Part shown: positions 54,200-62,240 of the stretch, piece by piece | How positions within the stretch are numbered: position 1 is the first letter of the stretch | Layout: each line of letters starts with the position of its first letter | DNA from: Leptospira wolffii serovar Khorat str. Khorat-H2 | GTDB taxonomy: Bacteria > Spirochaetota > Leptospiria > Leptospirales > Leptospiraceae | Assembly (NCBI RefSeq): GCF_000306115.2 | Contig: NZ_AKWX02000007.1 | Span: 434,001-498,000 of the forward strand | Direction of reading: 5' to 3' | DNA length: 64,000 nt | Notes under the pieces: generated by a model | Databases searched by the model: none | What the model saw: only the letters and a program-made list of their open reading frames with translations | What the model was told of the DNA's origin: nothing | Program-made: the position numbers and the translations under genes

Positions 54200-54927
54200 C
54201 CGTAAGCAATAGAGAATGGAAGACCATCATCGTAGAAGACGAGGCTCCCACTCGAGAATTGCTGGTAAACTACTGCCTCTCCCGTTCCGAACTCAAACTT
54301 TCCAAAGTAGCCAAAGACGGAGAAGAAGCGTTGGAATTCCTACAGTCCGAGGATTTCGATCTGGCGTTTTTGGACATCAACCTTCCTATTCTTTCCGGTT
54401 TGGAAATTCTGGAGAAGCTGGAAAATCCTCCGTACGTGATCTTCATTACCGCCTTGAGAGACAAGGCTATCGATGCTTTCGAGTTGGGAGCCATCGATTA
54501 TCTACTCAAGCCGTTTTCCAAGGAAAGATTTTTCAAGGCGGTGGATCGTTCCATTCAGTTTTTAGAGAAGAAGGAAAAGACTTCCGGAAACGTGTTCAAC
54601 GAACACGGACTCTTCATTTTGGAAAAGGAAAATCATTTTTTGATTCCCTACAAGGATATCAATTTCATTTCGTCCCGAGATAATTTCAGCGTCGTGCATA
54701 CCGAAGAGAGGGAATACGTCACCTATAAGTCCCTCAAAAGCCTTGAGGCAAAACTCCCTCCTTCCAAATTCCTTAGGATATACAAACAGTACATTATAAA
54801 TTTGGAAAAATTATCCCACTTACAGAGCGATAACATGGGGAACTATTCCGTTTTCCTAAAGGATGAGGACGAGACTCAACTTCCCGTCGGCCGAAAGTAT
54901 ATCTCTAAGATAAAAGAACTCCTTTAA
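54196..54927 (+). CDS. LytTR-family response regulator
   Basis: 243 residues. Receiver (TIIVEDEAPTRELL; Asp in 'LAFLDINLPILSG'; 'FITALRD'; 'YLLKPFS') and LytTR DNA-binding domain (INFISSRDNFSVVHTEEREYVTYKSLKSLEAKLPPSKFLRIYKQYIINLEKL... VGRKYISKIKELL). The ATG overlaps the kinase stop (ATGA), so the pair is co-translated. Its targets are unknown; the upstream Mg2+ ATPase and channel-like genes are the nearest candidates. Confidence 0.92.
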   Translation: MTVSNREWKTIIVEDEAPTRELLVNYCLSRSELKLSKVAKDGEEALEFLQSEDFDLAFLDINLPILSGLEILEKLENPPYVIFITALRDKAIDAFELGAIDYLLKPFSKERFFKAVDRSIQFLEKKEKTSGNVFNEHGLFILEKENHFLIPYKDINFISSRDNFSVVHTEEREYVTYKSLKSLEAKLPPSKFLRIYKQYIINLEKLSHLQSDNMGNYSVFLKDEDETQLPVGRKYISKIKELL

Positions 54928-54975
54928 AATCCTGTTTTTAGGACCGTTTTTTCCCTTCAATTCGATTTTGTTTCA

Positions 54976-54989
54976 TTGATCTCTATCAA
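54976..54989. promoter_or_regulatory. Consensus FNR-type box before the beta-CASP gene
   Basis: TTGAT-CTCT-ATCAA is an exact match to the classic FNR consensus TTGAT-N4-ATCAA. It is centred about 66 bases before the ATG of the metallo-hydrolase gene, the distance expected for an activator near -40 with a short leader. The Crp/Fnr-type regulator encoded 1.6 kb downstream is the probable binder. Confidence 0.65.
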
Positions 54990-55048
54990 TTGGAATATAC
55001 ATTTTTAGCAATTCCTAGATTCTTAGGAAATCGGATACGGAAGGAAGA

Positions 55049-56434
55049 ATGAGCCAGGAAAGTTCGAATACAGCCAGTTTACAATTCTTAGGGGGAGCCG
55101 GAACTGTCACGGGCTCCAAGTATCTTTTGGAAGCTTACGGTAAGAAGATTCTAGTCGACTGCGGTCTTTTCCAAGGAGAAAAGGAATTGCGACTTCTGAA
55201 CTGGGAAGTTCCTCCTTTCGAATCCTATAGCATCGATACGGTACTTTTGACCCACGGGCATTTGGATCATTGCGGTTATCTACCAAGAATCGTAAAGGAA
55301 GGTTTCCAGGGTAAGATTTTAGGAACCGCTCCTTCTCTGGATATCGCAAGTATCGTCCTGAAAGACAGTGCGAGACTACAGGAAGAAGACGCTTCATATG
55401 CGAATTCGGGCGGATACTCCAAACACAAGCCCGCATTACCTCTCTACGATTCCAAGGACGCGGATAATGCAATCCAACTCTTTCATTCCGTAGAAATAGG
55501 GAGATGGACCTCTCTTCACGATAAAATTCGATTCCGTTTTAGATATGCAGGCCATATTTTGGGTGCCGCATTTATAGAATTGGAAGTGGGAGAAAAGACA
55601 CTCCTCTTTTCCGGAGATTTAGGACGGAGCAAGGATCCTTTGCTGCTTCCCCTCGAAAAACCGGAGAAGGCGGATTTGATACTTATAGAATCCACATACG
55701 GAAACCGTTTGCATAGAGGAAATCCGGAGAAGCGACTCGTAGAGTTAGTGAACGAATTCGCAGACTCGGAAGGTTCCATTATCATTCCTAGTTTCGCGGT
55801 CGAAAGAGCCCAACTACTCATGTATCTGCTTTGGAAATTCAGGAAGGAGAAACGGATTCCTAATATTCCGATTTATCTGGATTCTCCCATGGGGCTTCAT
55901 GTCTTCGAGGTATTCGAAAAATACGGACCGGAATGGCATAAGCTATCTCCGGAGGATTCCAGGAAGTTGAACCAGGACATCATCAAGGTCGTGGACGCAA
56001 AGGAGACCAAGAAACTCGCTTCCAAAAAAGGACCTCGTATCGTGATTGCAGGTAGCGGAATGGCGACCGGGGGTAGGGTGTTGAACTACTTACAACATTC
56101 TTTAGGAGATCCGAATTCTCTCGTATTACTTGCAGGATACCAGGCTGCGGGAACCCGGGGAAGGAAACTTCTGCAAGGAGATACGGAGATCAAGATTCGA
56201 GGACAATTTTATGAGGTTCTTTGCGAGGTGCAGAGTGTGGACGGTCTTTCCGCACATGCTGACCAAAAGGATCTATTGGAATGGCTCTCGGATTTGAAAG
56301 GTACTCCTGAAAGGGTCTGCATCGTCCATGGAGAAGGGGATGCGGCCCAGGCCCTCGGAACGAAGATACGAGGGCGATACGGTTGGAACTCCCACATTCC
56401 GGTCAGAAACGAGAAACTGGAATTCGAAGTCTAG
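55049..56434 (+). CDS. MBL-fold beta-CASP RNA-processing nuclease-like protein
   Basis: 461 residues. The metallo-beta-lactamase motif H69-x-H71-x-D73-H74 (LTHGHLDHCGYL) and later His/Asp ligands (AGHILGAAFIEL, 'LFSGDLGRS') are followed by a beta-CASP domain ('IESTYGNRLH', 'IIPSFAVERAQLLMYLL') and a C-terminal 'SVDGLSAHADQKDLLEWL' RMMBL segment with the last His. This is the family of RNA 3'-end/mRNA-degrading nucleases (CPSF73, TTHA0252-like). The FNR box upstream implies oxygen- or NO-dependent expression. It is followed by the Crp/Fnr-type gene on the same strand. Confidence 0.88.
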   Translation: MSQESSNTASLQFLGGAGTVTGSKYLLEAYGKKILVDCGLFQGEKELRLLNWEVPPFESYSIDTVLLTHGHLDHCGYLPRIVKEGFQGKILGTAPSLDIASIVLKDSARLQEEDASYANSGGYSKHKPALPLYDSKDADNAIQLFHSVEIGRWTSLHDKIRFRFRYAGHILGAAFIELEVGEKTLLFSGDLGRSKDPLLLPLEKPEKADLILIESTYGNRLHRGNPEKRLVELVNEFADSEGSIIIPSFAVERAQLLMYLLWKFRKEKRIPNIPIYLDSPMGLHVFEVFEKYGPEWHKLSPEDSRKLNQDIIKVVDAKETKKLASKKGPRIVIAGSGMATGGRVLNYLQHSLGDPNSLVLLAGYQAAGTRGRKLLQGDTEIKIRGQFYEVLCEVQSVDGLSAHADQKDLLEWLSDLKGTPERVCIVHGEGDAAQALGTKIRGRYGWNSHIPVRNEKLEFEV

Positions 56435-56513
56435 AAAAACCCGGTATTTTCAGGACTTTTACCCTTCCGATCCGTCGAAAAACGGTCCAGTCCGCTGGTT
56501 CCCCCGTCCCCCA

Positions 56514-56527
56514 TTGACCAATGTCAA
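56514..56527. promoter_or_regulatory. Perfect FNR/DNR-type palindrome at the crp/fnr-like promoter
   Basis: TTGAC-CAAT-GTCAA, a perfect inverted repeat matching TTGAY-N4-RTCAA. Centred 59 bases before the regulator's ATG, which suggests autoregulation. Confidence 0.65.
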
Positions 56528-56537
56528 AGCCTTGGCT

Positions 56538-56551
56538 ATGATCAAAGTCAA
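56538..56551. promoter_or_regulatory. Second, imperfect FNR/DNR-type site
   Basis: ATGAT-CAAA-GTCAA, one mismatch to TTGAY-N4-RTCAA, centred 24 bases downstream of the perfect site and 35 bases before the ATG. Occupying it could block transcription. Confidence 0.45.
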
Positions 56552-56579
56552 CTAATACAAAAGGACGAAAGCCAGGGAT

Positions 56580-57266
56580 ATGATGACCGCTACACAATTA
56601 ACACCTGAATATACCGACCAAGCTTTACTGAATCCTAAGTTCGATACCAATAGAGTATCGAACCTCGACTTAAAGATTCGGTTAACCCGGAGAGAGATTT
56701 CTAAGAACGGAATTCTTTTCTCGGAAGGAGATACGGCCCACGGTTTTTATATCGTAGAAAGCGGTTCCTTCCGGTCGTTTCGTTCTTCTGCTTCCGCGGG
56801 CAAACAACAGACTTTTCAATTCTACGGGCCCGGAAATTGGATGGGGATCCGTGACGCGGTCTACGGAGGAAAATATCTCCATCACGCGATAGCGTTGGAA
56901 GATTCTTCGGTGTTCTTTATCGAAGAAGACGAGCTGAAAAGACTCCTACAATCGGATTCCGAATTCCAAAACTCGGTCTTCTACCAAGTCGCCAAGGATT
57001 CCGTAGAAGCGGAAAATAAGATCTATTCCTTAGGCACTCGCCAGGTTCACGCGAAACTTTCCGAGTTTCTCCTGCAGTTCATGGACGGACAAAGCGGAGA
57101 AGTGGATTTACCTTTTACCAGGGAAGTGATGGCTTCCGTGATCGGAGTCACCACCGAGACTTTAGTTCGGGCACTGACCGATCTAAAAAGTAGGAATTGG
57201 ATCGATATAGATAAGAGAAAGATTTTCGTTAAAGACGAACTTGCACTTCGTAGATTATTGGATTGA
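56580..57266 (+). CDS. Crp/Fnr-family regulator, cysteine-free (Dnr-like candidate)
   Basis: 228 residues: cyclic-nucleotide-binding-like sensor domain (about 35-145; 'ISKNGILFSEGDTAHGFYIVESGSFR') and C-terminal winged helix (about 150-225; 'LPFTREVMASVIGVTTETLVRALTDLK'). The recognition helix has the E-T-x-x-R pattern that reads TTGA half-sites in FNR. The protein has no cysteine, so it cannot bind an FNR-type iron-sulfur cluster; heme- or NO-sensing as in Dnr is one possibility. Two TTGAY-N4-RTCAA-like sites lie in its promoter. The next gene begins inside its stop codon. norQD and cco genes in the window make a NO or oxygen role likely (inference). Confidence 0.88.
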   Translation: MMTATQLTPEYTDQALLNPKFDTNRVSNLDLKIRLTRREISKNGILFSEGDTAHGFYIVESGSFRSFRSSASAGKQQTFQFYGPGNWMGIRDAVYGGKYLHHAIALEDSSVFFIEEDELKRLLQSDSEFQNSVFYQVAKDSVEAENKIYSLGTRQVHAKLSEFLLQFMDGQSGEVDLPFTREVMASVIGVTTETLVRALTDLKSRNWIDIDKRKIFVKDELALRRLLD

Positions 57267-57973
57267 TTGTCACAAAGGAAAATATATCCGGCGTTGCCGG
57301 CGATCCTATGGGAGAGAAAATCCGAGAGAACGTTATTACGTTTCGGCTGAATCGGATTGAGCTATACGGGGATTTATGCGTCCCCGAGGGCGCCCAAATT
57401 TTGGTCCTTCTTCTCTTAGGAGAGAGGGAGGATCATTTTTTAGAGAGATTCTCCAAGCTGAAGCAGATTCTGAACTCGAATCGGATCGCTACTTGTCTTG
57501 TTCGAGGATTATTGACTCGTGACGAAAGGCAGATCTCAGCGAATCGATCCGACGAGACTCTTTTGGCGGATCGTCTTATCGCAGTTACTAAGCAATTGCG
57601 CACTTATTCTAACGTTAAAGATTTGAAATTAGCTTACGTCAGTCTTTCCTCGGTAGGGGGAAGTATGTTCCGCGCCAGTTCTTCGCTCAAGGACGAGATA
57701 GAAAGTCTAGTCTTGATCGGCAACGGGTTGCCTCCCTTGAATTTGGTATTCAGCCAAGTTCCCATCCTAAATATCATAGGAGCTTTGGACTTTAAGGGAT
57801 TGGAATCCAATAAAATCAATTTATCTAAAATAGACGCCCCGATAAAAAGGTTTCATCTCATCCAAGGATCTCCTAGTCATTTCGAGGAAAGGCAGAAATG
57901 GTCTTTGGTTTCCGACGCTATCTTAAACTGGTTTTCTCATCCCGAAAATAGATCCCACGATTTCGCGGAATAA
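57263..57973 (+). CDS. Alpha/beta-hydrolase (dienelactone hydrolase-like) protein
   Basis: Up to 236 residues from the TTG overlapping the regulator's stop; an ATG at 57308 (MGEKIREN) is an alternative start. The pattern 'LVRGLLTRDERQ' corresponds to the 'DLLT.eE' segment of a dienelactone-hydrolase-like branch. The nucleophile elbow appears as 'VSLSSVGGS', the acid as 'IIGALDFKG' and the His in 'GSPSHFEE'. The elbow is poorly conserved (Leu for the first Gly), so activity is uncertain. It is translationally coupled to the Crp/Fnr gene and should share its regulation. Confidence 0.65.
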   Translation: MIVTKENISGVAGDPMGEKIRENVITFRLNRIELYGDLCVPEGAQILVLLLLGEREDHFLERFSKLKQILNSNRIATCLVRGLLTRDERQISANRSDETLLADRLIAVTKQLRTYSNVKDLKLAYVSLSSVGGSMFRASSSLKDEIESLVLIGNGLPPLNLVFSQVPILNIIGALDFKGLESNKINLSKIDAPIKRFHLIQGSPSHFEERQKWSLVSDAILNWFSHPENRSHDFAE

Positions 57974-58033
57974 AGCGAAGCTTTCGCTTTTCGCGTAAAC
58001 AATTCTTTCAAAACGCTACAGCTTTTATTAGGT

Positions 58034-58057
58034 AAAAAAAAGCTCCCCTGAGGGAGC
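58034..58057 (-). terminator. Terminator after the DUF2892 gene
   Basis: On the minus strand GCTCCC-TCAG-GGGAGC is followed by eight T's (58041-58034). It lies 55 bases after the DUF2892 stop. The A-run on the plus strand side makes it one-directional. Confidence 0.8.
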
Positions 58058-58111
58058 CAAGACTTTGAGTTAGCATTTACCGGAAAGAGAACTGTCCCGG
58101 GATGGAAGGGA

Positions 58112-58312
58112 TTACTTTTTTACAGGACAGCTGTTCCAACCGAATAATGAATACAATGGGCAATATCCCAAAAGTCCGGTGAGCAGAGGAACAAGACCGA
58201 ATACTACCAAGCCGGTACCGATCGGACCCTGTAGAGAAACTCCGAACGCTATCAAACCGATACCTACAATAGTTCGGATCGTTCTGTCCAGATTACCTTC
58301 GTTCATTTTCAT
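58112..58312 (-). CDS. DUF2892 (YgaP-like) small membrane protein
   Basis: 66 residues: 'MNEGNLDRTIRTIVGIGLIAFGVSL' then a second hydrophobic segment and 'LTGLLGYCPLYSLFGWNSCPVKK'. Two transmembrane helices and the conserved 'GYCPLY...G.NTC' motif match DUF2892. Such proteins may carry a rhodanese partner or help sulfur/Cu handling. An FNR-like site lies 91-104 bases upstream, and the gene lies next to cbb3 maturation genes, so expression at low oxygen is likely. Confidence 0.88.
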   Translation of the reverse strand: MKMNEGNLDRTIRTIVGIGLIAFGVSLQGPIGTGLVVFGLVPLLTGLLGYCPLYSLFGWNSCPVKK

Positions 58313-58402
58313 AGAAGCCTCCTAAGATCTGCTACAAGTACATCGTATCTTATACGACGTGATTGTAATGCAATTTCTTAGGAAAGCGGCGTCGCGGGCT
58401 CT

Positions 58403-58416
58403 ATGATATATATCAA
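58403..58416. promoter_or_regulatory. FNR-like site upstream of the DUF2892 gene
   Basis: ATGAT-ATAT-ATCAA, one mismatch to TTGAT-N4-ATCAA. It lies between the 3' end of the safE-like gene (58420) and the DUF2892 start (58312), both minus strand, so it can only serve DUF2892. Confidence 0.5.
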
Positions 58417-58419
58417 ATT

Positions 58420-59169
58420 TTAATGATGGTGAGAATGATTATGAGTCGGTTCGGAATGTTCTTCATGATTTCCGTGCTGGTGTTGGAAACGGAAAAGTAT
58501 GAGTAGAATGGACACTACTACGATGAATCCCCCTGCATATCTTGTGGCGTTTCCTCTTAATTTGGAGACCATGGACTTGAAACCGATTCCAAAAAGATAA
58601 AGCAAAGGAAAAGTCCCCAGGAAGAACGCGCTCATTATGATCGCTCCGTGTATAGGAGAGCCGCTTGCAAATGCGGTCACGAATGCGGGGTAGAGGATTC
58701 CACAGGGGAGTAGTCCGGTTAGCAGGCCGAAATAAAATCCTAATTTGCCGATCTTTCCAAGGCTTAGGGAGGATCCTTGCAATTCTCCTAATATAGGTTT
58801 CGCGAATTTAGAGATTAGTTTGGATAATCTCTGGTTGCTTGTGGGAACTTTTCCGAATAATAGGAAAATTCCCAAAATTCCTAGAGCGAATACGCCGATC
58901 CAAGCCGCCGCTTCCTGCAAAGGAAGTAGTTTAGCTAGGGTAGCGTTCGTACCTTCTCCTGCAAAACCCAGTAAAAGCCCGATAAGCGAATAGGAAAAGA
59001 ATCTTCCTAAATTGTAGGCGAGTTGTAGAAACACATTGGAGGATTTTTTATCTGAGGACACGAAGAAGGAAAGAGTTCCCGCCAGAGGGCCGCACATCCC
59101 GGCGCAATGGATGGATCCTGCGAGTCCGCTTAAAAACGCGGATACAACCAGGGCAGAAAGCATTTCCAT
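58420..59169 (-). CDS. SafE/TauE-like membrane protein with His-rich tail (cytochrome oxidase biogenesis type)
   Basis: 249 residues, about six transmembrane helices. The N-terminal 'GSIHCAGMCGPLAGTLSFF' motif is that of the sulfite exporter TauE/SafE-like family member found in cbb3 clusters (the 'cytochrome biogenesis' branch, distantly related to DsbD/CcdA). The C-terminus ends in 'HQHGNHEEHSEPTHNHSHHH', with nine His, a likely Cu or other metal-binding tail. It starts one base after ccoS ends and is the last gene of the operon. It could supply or remove copper for the oxidase (inference). Confidence 0.82.
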   Translation of the reverse strand: MEMLSALVVSAFLSGLAGSIHCAGMCGPLAGTLSFFVSSDKKSSNVFLQLAYNLGRFFSYSLIGLLLGFAGEGTNATLAKLLPLQEAAAWIGVFALGILGIFLLFGKVPTSNQRLSKLISKFAKPILGELQGSSLSLGKIGKLGFYFGLLTGLLPCGILYPAFVTAFASGSPIHGAIIMSAFFLGTFPLLYLFGIGFKSMVSKLRGNATRYAGGFIVVVSILLILFRFQHQHGNHEEHSEPTHNHSHHH

Positions 59170-59170
59170 C

Positions 59171-59338
59171 TTATCCTCTCTCCTTCTTGGATTCCGGGCT
59201 TTCCTCGTCGAAGAGCATTCTGTATTTCGGGCCTTCTATATCCTCGTACTGACCGGCTTTGAAACTTAGGTAGAAGGTATAAAAAGCTCCGAAGGCGATC
59301 ACCAGCGCCACCGGCACCATCAGATACAATGCGTTCAT
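59171..59338 (-). CDS. ccoS: CcoS, cbb3-type cytochrome oxidase assembly protein
   Basis: 55 residues from the ATG at 59338, whose ATGA overlaps the ccoI stop; a longer frame starting upstream at 59413 lies inside ccoI and is not likely. One membrane helix (LYLMVPVALVIAFGAFYTFYLSF) is followed by a short acidic 'GQYEDIEGPKYRMLFDEE', the usual CcoS shape. CcoS is needed for cofactor insertion into cbb3 oxidase. It is part of the ccoPGHIS operon. Confidence 0.88.
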   Translation of the reverse strand: MNALYLMVPVALVIAFGAFYTFYLSFKAGQYEDIEGPKYRMLFDEESPESKKERG

Positions 59339-61758
59339 TCGGATAACCTCCTCGTCATGGAAACTGAATTTAGGACAACTGTAATGGAACTCAACGTCAT
59401 GAAACCGGCACAAATCACCGGTAGCATGAATCCGAAAGCGGCGAGAGGAATCATGATCGTATTATAAACTAATGATAGGCATACGTTTTGAAGAATGATA
59501 CTTCTTGTTTTTCGCGAGATCTTGATGGATTTAGGCAGGGAATCCAACCGGTTCTGCACGAGTACCACATCCGATTTGTCTAAGGAAAGATCGGAGCCCA
59601 TACCCATGGAAACTCCAAGGTCCGCTTGTGCGATACAGGCGGAGTCGTTGATCCCGTCTCCCACCATCACCACAACTTCTCCGGATTCCTGGGCCTTACG
59701 TATCCGTTCCCTTTTCTCGACGGGAGAAAGATCGGAGGAGAATTCGTTGATCCCGAGTTCTTTGGACAATCGATCCACTTTTTCGTAGGAATCTCCGGAG
59801 AGGATTTCCAACTTTGGAATCAATGTCTTGATCTTGGCTATACTTTCCTTTGCCTCGGGTCTCGCCTTGTCTCCGAATTCCCAGGCGGCCAAAGGACGAC
59901 CGTCGGAACTTAGATAGACCCAGCCGTCGTTTTTGTGCTCTGAAGGAACGGCGAATTTTCTGCTGCCGATTCTATACAGATGTTTCTTTCCGTTTTTCGC
60001 CTCGATTCCCTGGCCGACGAATTCTCTTACGGAGCTCCAATGGAATTCCTTCTTTTCATTATCGGAAGAGAGCGCTTGCACAAGAGAACGTGCTACTGGA
60101 TGCGTGGAATGTGTCTCCAGATCCGAGGCCATATTCTTCAGGTGTTTGCGGTCCCATTCTTCCGTGAAATATCTTTCGGATTTGAACTCTAATTTTCCGG
60201 TAGTGAGTGTGCCCGTTTTATCGAAGAAAATGCGATCCGCCTTGGCAAGAATTTCAGCCGTCTCCGGATTCTTGATGAGAACTCCCGCCTTGGATTGCAT
60301 CCAATGACCTACCACTAATGCCGCGGGAACGCTTAAGCCCAGGGCGCAAGGGCAGGCTACGATTAGAACGCTGATCGTATTCAGGATCGCTTCTTCCAAA
60401 GAGCCGAAATACCACCAATAGGAGAATGTGCCGACGGCGACGGCCAAAACCACTTTTATGAATATGGAGGAAAGCTTATCCGTGATTCTTTGAATTTTCG
60501 GTTTTGTTAAAATAGAATCCTCTAATAATCTTCCGATCTGAGCTAGGGAGCTTTCTTTTGCCGTTCCGGATGCGAGGATCAGAATATTGCTGGAAAGACA
60601 GATGGAGCCCGCTTTTACGGATTCTCCTTTGGATTTCAGGACCGGATTACTTTCTCCCGTTATAACGGATTCATCGAAGAACGCTTCGGTCGTCGACGTC
60701 AGAATTCCGTCAACGGGACTACGACTTCCGTGCCTTAAACGGATCGAATCTCCTTTGATCACCGAAGAAGTGGGAATCTGGCTCCAATTTCCGTCTCTCT
60801 CCACCTCGTATTCTTCGGGTAGAAGCGACAGTAATTCTCCAATCTTAGCTCCGGCCTTATAGCGAATCATCGCCTCCAGGTATTTTCCCAGAAGAATGAA
60901 GAAATAGATGGTGCAGACGGAGTCGAAATAGACCTCTCCTTTTTCGGTGAGGGTCACATAGACGCTATAGAAATAGGCCATGCTTACACCCGCGAAGAGT
61001 AGGGTATCCATGGAGAGGATTCTGCGTTTCCAGGATTCGTAAGCTCCCTTCCAGAAAGGATATCCGGAATAAAAGTAAACCGGTGTTGCAAGGATCCAGG
61101 AAATATAATGGAATAGATTCTTAATATTCAGTTCCATCCCTTCGAAGTAACCCGCGTATAGACTTGCAGAGAATAGCATGATGTTTCCCCAGCAGAATCC
61201 CGCCGCGGTCATTCTATATGCCAAATCTTGGAAAGGCTTGGCGACCTTGGATTCTGCTTTTAACGGGGAATAAAGAGACGGCTTATATCCCAATTTTCTA
61301 ATGGATCCGAAGATTTTGGCTAGAGTCGCCTTCTTGGGGTCGAAAACGAGCTTTAACCTTCCCGTTCCGAAATTGATCCTTGCCTCGTCCACTCCTTCTG
61401 TTCTGGACATTGCGGTTTCCACTAACCATACGCATGCAGAGCAATGGATTCCTCCTATAGTAATGAAAACGGAGGAATTTTCGGGAGATACGTTTTCCAA
61501 ATATTCGGAATAAACGGACTGGTTGTCCAAAAGGGAATCGGAACCGGCCTCCGATTTTTCCGAGGCCGGCTCCAATAATTGGCTGCCTCGGATTTCATAG
61601 AAACGGTCTAACCCGTTTTCCAGAAGGATCCCGGAAAGAGTGGCGCAACCGTTGCAGCAGTATTCCCTTTTTATTCCATTATAAACTCCGAATACGGGTT
61701 CGGATTCTATCTTCGAATTGCAGTGGAAGCAGAGTGCCTCGGTTGCGGTTTCTCTCAT
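59335..61758 (-). CDS. ccoI: CcoI/FixI copper-type P-type ATPase
   Basis: About 807 residues from the ATG at 61758, which overlaps the ccoH stop by four bases; an upstream ATG at 61830 would lie inside ccoH. An N-terminal zinc-like domain (CFHCNSK... YCCNGCATL), one HMA domain with 'GGIHCSACVW', then membrane helices, the 'ACPCALGLSVP' metal site, phosphorylation site 'FDKTGTLTTG' and 'GDGINDSACIAQADLGVSMG'. FixI/CcoI exports copper to the oxidase assembly site. The gene order ccoG-ccoH-ccoI-ccoS is the standard one. Confidence 0.93.
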   Translation of the reverse strand: MRETATEALCFHCNSKIESEPVFGVYNGIKREYCCNGCATLSGILLENGLDRFYEIRGSQLLEPASEKSEAGSDSLLDNQSVYSEYLENVSPENSSVFITIGGIHCSACVWLVETAMSRTEGVDEARINFGTGRLKLVFDPKKATLAKIFGSIRKLGYKPSLYSPLKAESKVAKPFQDLAYRMTAAGFCWGNIMLFSASLYAGYFEGMELNIKNLFHYISWILATPVYFYSGYPFWKGAYESWKRRILSMDTLLFAGVSMAYFYSVYVTLTEKGEVYFDSVCTIYFFILLGKYLEAMIRYKAGAKIGELLSLLPEEYEVERDGNWSQIPTSSVIKGDSIRLRHGSRSPVDGILTSTTEAFFDESVITGESNPVLKSKGESVKAGSICLSSNILILASGTAKESSLAQIGRLLEDSILTKPKIQRITDKLSSIFIKVVLAVAVGTFSYWWYFGSLEEAILNTISVLIVACPCALGLSVPAALVVGHWMQSKAGVLIKNPETAEILAKADRIFFDKTGTLTTGKLEFKSERYFTEEWDRKHLKNMASDLETHSTHPVARSLVQALSSDNEKKEFHWSSVREFVGQGIEAKNGKKHLYRIGSRKFAVPSEHKNDGWVYLSSDGRPLAAWEFGDKARPEAKESIAKIKTLIPKLEILSGDSYEKVDRLSKELGINEFSSDLSPVEKRERIRKAQESGEVVVMVGDGINDSACIAQADLGVSMGMGSDLSLDKSDVVLVQNRLDSLPKSIKISRKTRSIILQNVCLSLVYNTIMIPLAAFGFMLPVICAGFMTLSSITVVLNSVSMTRRLSE

Positions 61759-62240
61759 TTTAATACTTCGATCTGCCTCGTTTTTTCCATGATCTGGTCG
61801 CCGAGTTTCGCGCTGATCACGGCTCTCCAAGAACCGGAAAAGGGAACTTCGGTTTCTCCTTCGTAGATTCCGGAGGATGTTTCCTTAAGTTCGATCTTTT
61901 TATTGAAGGCGTCCGTCGCACTTCTTTCCAATCTGATTTCCAGTTTTGCTCCGGAAACGGATTTGCTATTCTTTACGAATTTTACTTGGAGTTTTTGTTT
62001 TCCCGGATGCAAACCGCTTTGTTTTTGGAACCAATCCGCTTCCAGATCGTATCCGTTTGCGGACATCTCCCTTTGGGCAAAAACCGTCTGGTCGTATTTC
62101 AGACCTTTTTCGTAATAATTGGCATCGACCGGGGGGGTGTGTCCTGCCAGCGCGATTTTCACCGTGAAGAATGTGGCTACGAACATTCCTAGAAAACTCG
62201 CGCCGACCACAAAGAACGCTCTTTTAAGGCTTTTGTGCAT
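61755..62240 (-). CDS. ccoH: CcoH/FixH-like cbb3 oxidase assembly protein
   Basis: About 161 residues from the ATG at 62240; the reading frame extends upstream to 62309 but that stretch is inside ccoG. An N-terminal membrane helix (AFFVVGASFLGMFVATFFTVKIAL) is followed by 'DANYYEKGLKYDQTV', the FixH signature, and a periplasmic beta-sandwich. It overlaps ccoI by four bases and ccoG by 17. Required for the stable assembly of cbb3 oxidase. Confidence 0.87.
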   Translation of the reverse strand: MHKSLKRAFFVVGASFLGMFVATFFTVKIALAGHTPPVDANYYEKGLKYDQTVFAQREMSANGYDLEADWFQKQSGLHPGKQKLQVKFVKNSKSVSGAKLEIRLERSATDAFNKKIELKETSSGIYEGETEVPFSGSWRAVISAKLGDQIMEKTRQIEVLK

